DNA from: Ustulina deusta
Taxonomy: Eukaryota > Ascomycota > Sordariomycetes > Xylariales > Xylariaceae
Direction of reading: 5' to 3'
Assembly (NCBI GenBank): GCA_023159155.1
Contig: JAJNNX010000033.1
Coordinates: 62,001-126,000, forward strand
Length of the DNA: 64,000 nucleotides
Positions 62,179-64,000 of the stretch are shown piece by piece. The number at the start of each line of letters is the position of its first letter. Within the stretch, counting starts at the first letter, position 1. A program made the translations under genes and the position numbers. Below the pieces are notes generated by a model. The model searched no databases. It saw only the letters and a list, made by a program, of their open reading frames with translations, and was not told the DNA's origin.

Positions 62179-64000
62179 ATGCGTGAGATTGTGAGTGCTC
62201 TGCCGTCTTTCAGTGGCTCCCCCTCCCCCCCTCTGTTTACTTTTCAGCCCAATCAAGCTCGGTCGATATTCGCTGCCCCAAGCCAGGACGCGTCCCAGCC
62301 CTGCAATGCTTCTTGACCTCCGCCTCTCCACATCCGCACAACCATCATCTGCAGTGGACGATGTGGTGGCGACCAATAGCTTACAGCTTGATTCAACCGG
62401 CCAACTTGTCTAGCAAAATGTTTCATGAAAACCAGGCTAACCGCGTTCTTCCCATCTCCAGGTTCACCTCCAAACCGGCCAATGCGTAAGTGCTCTACGA
62501 TCCTCGATGACGACGTCTAGAATCTCCCAAGGCTCACATTGCATGACCAGGGTAACCAAATCGGTGCTGCTTTCTGGCAACAAATCTCTGGCGAGCACGG
62601 TCTCGATGGCAGTGGCGTGTATGTCTATGTCTACGTCTATGGCAGCCGTGAAGAACGACGACGCAATAGCCGACTAACCATCACGGAACAGGTACAATGG
62701 AACCTCTGAGCTCCAGCTCGAGCGCATGAGTGTTTACTTCAACGAGGTACGCAACCCTACCGCGTCATGTTGGTCCCGTGCAACCAACGTTTTAACATGA
62801 AATTTCTAGGGTGCCGGAAACAAGTATGTCCCTCGCGCCGTCCTCGTCGATTTGGAGCCCGGCACCATGGACGCCGTCCGCGCTGGTCCCTTCGGTCAGC
62901 TCTTCCGACCCGACAACTTCGTCTTCGGCCAGTCTGGTGCTGGCAACAACTGGGCCAAGGGTCACTACACCGAGGGTGCTGAGCTTGTCGACACCGTTCT
63001 CGATGTCGTTCGTCGCGAGGCCGAGGGCTGCGACTGCCTCCAGGGTTTCCAAATCACCCACTCGCTCGGTGGCGGCACCGGTGCTGGTATGGGTACACTG
63101 CTGATCTCCAAGATCCGCGAGGAGTTCCCTGACCGCATGATGGCCACCTTCTCCGTCATGCCCTCGCCCAAGGTTTCGGACACCGTCGTCGAGCCTTACA
63201 ATGCCACGCTCTCCGTCCACCAGTTGGTCGAGAACTCCGATGAGACCTTTTGCATTGATAACGAGGCTCTGTACGATATCTGCATGCGCACCTTGAAGCT
63301 ATCCAACCCATCATACGGTGACTTGAACCACCTTGTCTCCGCTGTCATGTCTGGCGTAACCACCTGCCTGCGTTTCCCCGGTCAGCTTAACTCTGATCTG
63401 CGCAAGTTGGCCGTGAACATGGTGCCCTTCCCGCGTCTGCACTTCTTCATGGTCGGCTTTGCTCCTCTCACCAGCCGTGGCGCTTACTCTTTCCGCGCCG
63501 TCACCGTGGCCGAGCTGACCCAGCAAATGTTTGACCCCAAGAACATGATGGCCGCCGCCGACTTCCGTAACGGTCGCTACCTCACATGCTCTGCTATTTT
63601 GTAAGAACTCGCTCTCGTACCTTTCCACACAGCCAATTGCTAATTTGATGCGTTTTTCAGCCGTGGCAAGGTCTCCATGAAGGAGGTTGAGGACCAGATG
63701 CGAAATGTTCAAAATAAGAACTCATCGTACTTCGTTGAGTGGATCCCCAACAACGTCCAAACCGCTCTCTGCTCTATTCCTCCTCGTGGCCTCAAGATGT
63801 CGTCCACCTTCGTTGGTAACTCGACTGCTATCCAGGAGCTCTTCAAGCGTGTTGGTGAGCAATTCACTGCCATGTTCCGACGCAAGGCTTTCTTGCATTG
63901 GTACACTGGTGAGGGCATGGACGAGATGGAGTTCACCGAGGCCGAGTCCAATATGAACGACTTGGTCAGTGAATACCAGCAGTACCAGGATGCTGGTGTT
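62179..64000 (+). CDS. tub2: Beta-tubulin, truncated by window end
   Basis: Beta-tubulin polymerises with alpha-tubulin into microtubules. Exons are 62179-62190, 62462-62485, 62551-62618, 62692-62746, 62810-63600 and 63661 to beyond 64000, with introns at codons 4, 12, 35, 53 and 317. The start MREI is the autoregulatory N-terminus. Landmarks are [20 protein letters not shown], the GTP-binding GGGTGAGMG loop, SRGAYSF in the middle domain, [13 protein letters not shown] and [15 protein letters not shown]. Residues linked to benzimidazole sensitivity are wild type: His6, Tyr50, Phe167, Glu198 and Phe200. The 271-base first intron is long compared with the others (60-73 bases). The last ~20 residues, including the acidic tail, lie outside the window. 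Whether this is the sole or one of two beta-tubulins is unknown. Confidence 0.97.

Overview
This window looks like nuclear DNA of a filamentous ascomycete (Pezizomycotina, probably Sordariomycetes). Genes carry short 46-150 nt GT-AG introns with CTAAC/CTGAC-like branch sites, a Zn2Cys6 regulator and a cpc-1-type bZIP gene are present, and the beta-tubulin introns fall at the classic fungal positions (codons 4, 12, 35, 53, 317). All exon joins below were worked out by hand from splice signals and reading phase.

Layout. 0.4-6.6 kb: a Zn2Cys6 transcription factor, then an intronless dimethylglycine-oxidase-type flavoenzyme. 6.6-12.6 kb: a repeat-rich stretch with one unknown gene, a ~1.1 kb terminal-inverted-repeat element, a frameshifted gene abutting it, and tRNA-derived SINE-like repeats, two of them an inverted pair. 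12.9-23.5 kb: a gene-dense block with a flavoprotein/F-box/ankyrin-like fusion, a Whi2-like BTB protein, a small secreted cysteine protein, SEC13 and PEX20. 24.9-28.7 kb: a divergent pair, a frameshifted alpha/beta hydrolase ending in a peroxisomal SKL signal and a cytochrome P450. 28.7-37 kb: gene-poor, with a cell-wall-protein pseudogene killed only by in-frame stops and a small gene fragment next to a 23-base C run. 37-43 kb: a cpc-1/GCN4-type bZIP gene with upstream ORFs, convergent with a GCN20-type ABC-F gene. 43-56 kb: about 13 kb nearly without genes, holding a SINE-like repeat, a 410 bp foldback MITE and a nested hairpin. 56-64 kb: a large disordered protein gene and beta-tubulin, cut by the window end.

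How genes may relate. CPC1 and GCN20 belong to one amino-acid starvation pathway (Gcn20 helps activate Gcn2, which raises Gcn4/Cpc1 translation through upstream ORFs). The Whi2-like BTB protein belongs to a family tied to low-amino-acid signalling. PEX20 (PTS2 import) lies 1.4 kb from a PTS1-bearing hydrolase. These links are inferred from family knowledge; co-location may be chance.

Limits. No similarity search was possible. Product names rest on remembered family motifs; several start codons and two frameshifts need read or transcript support.
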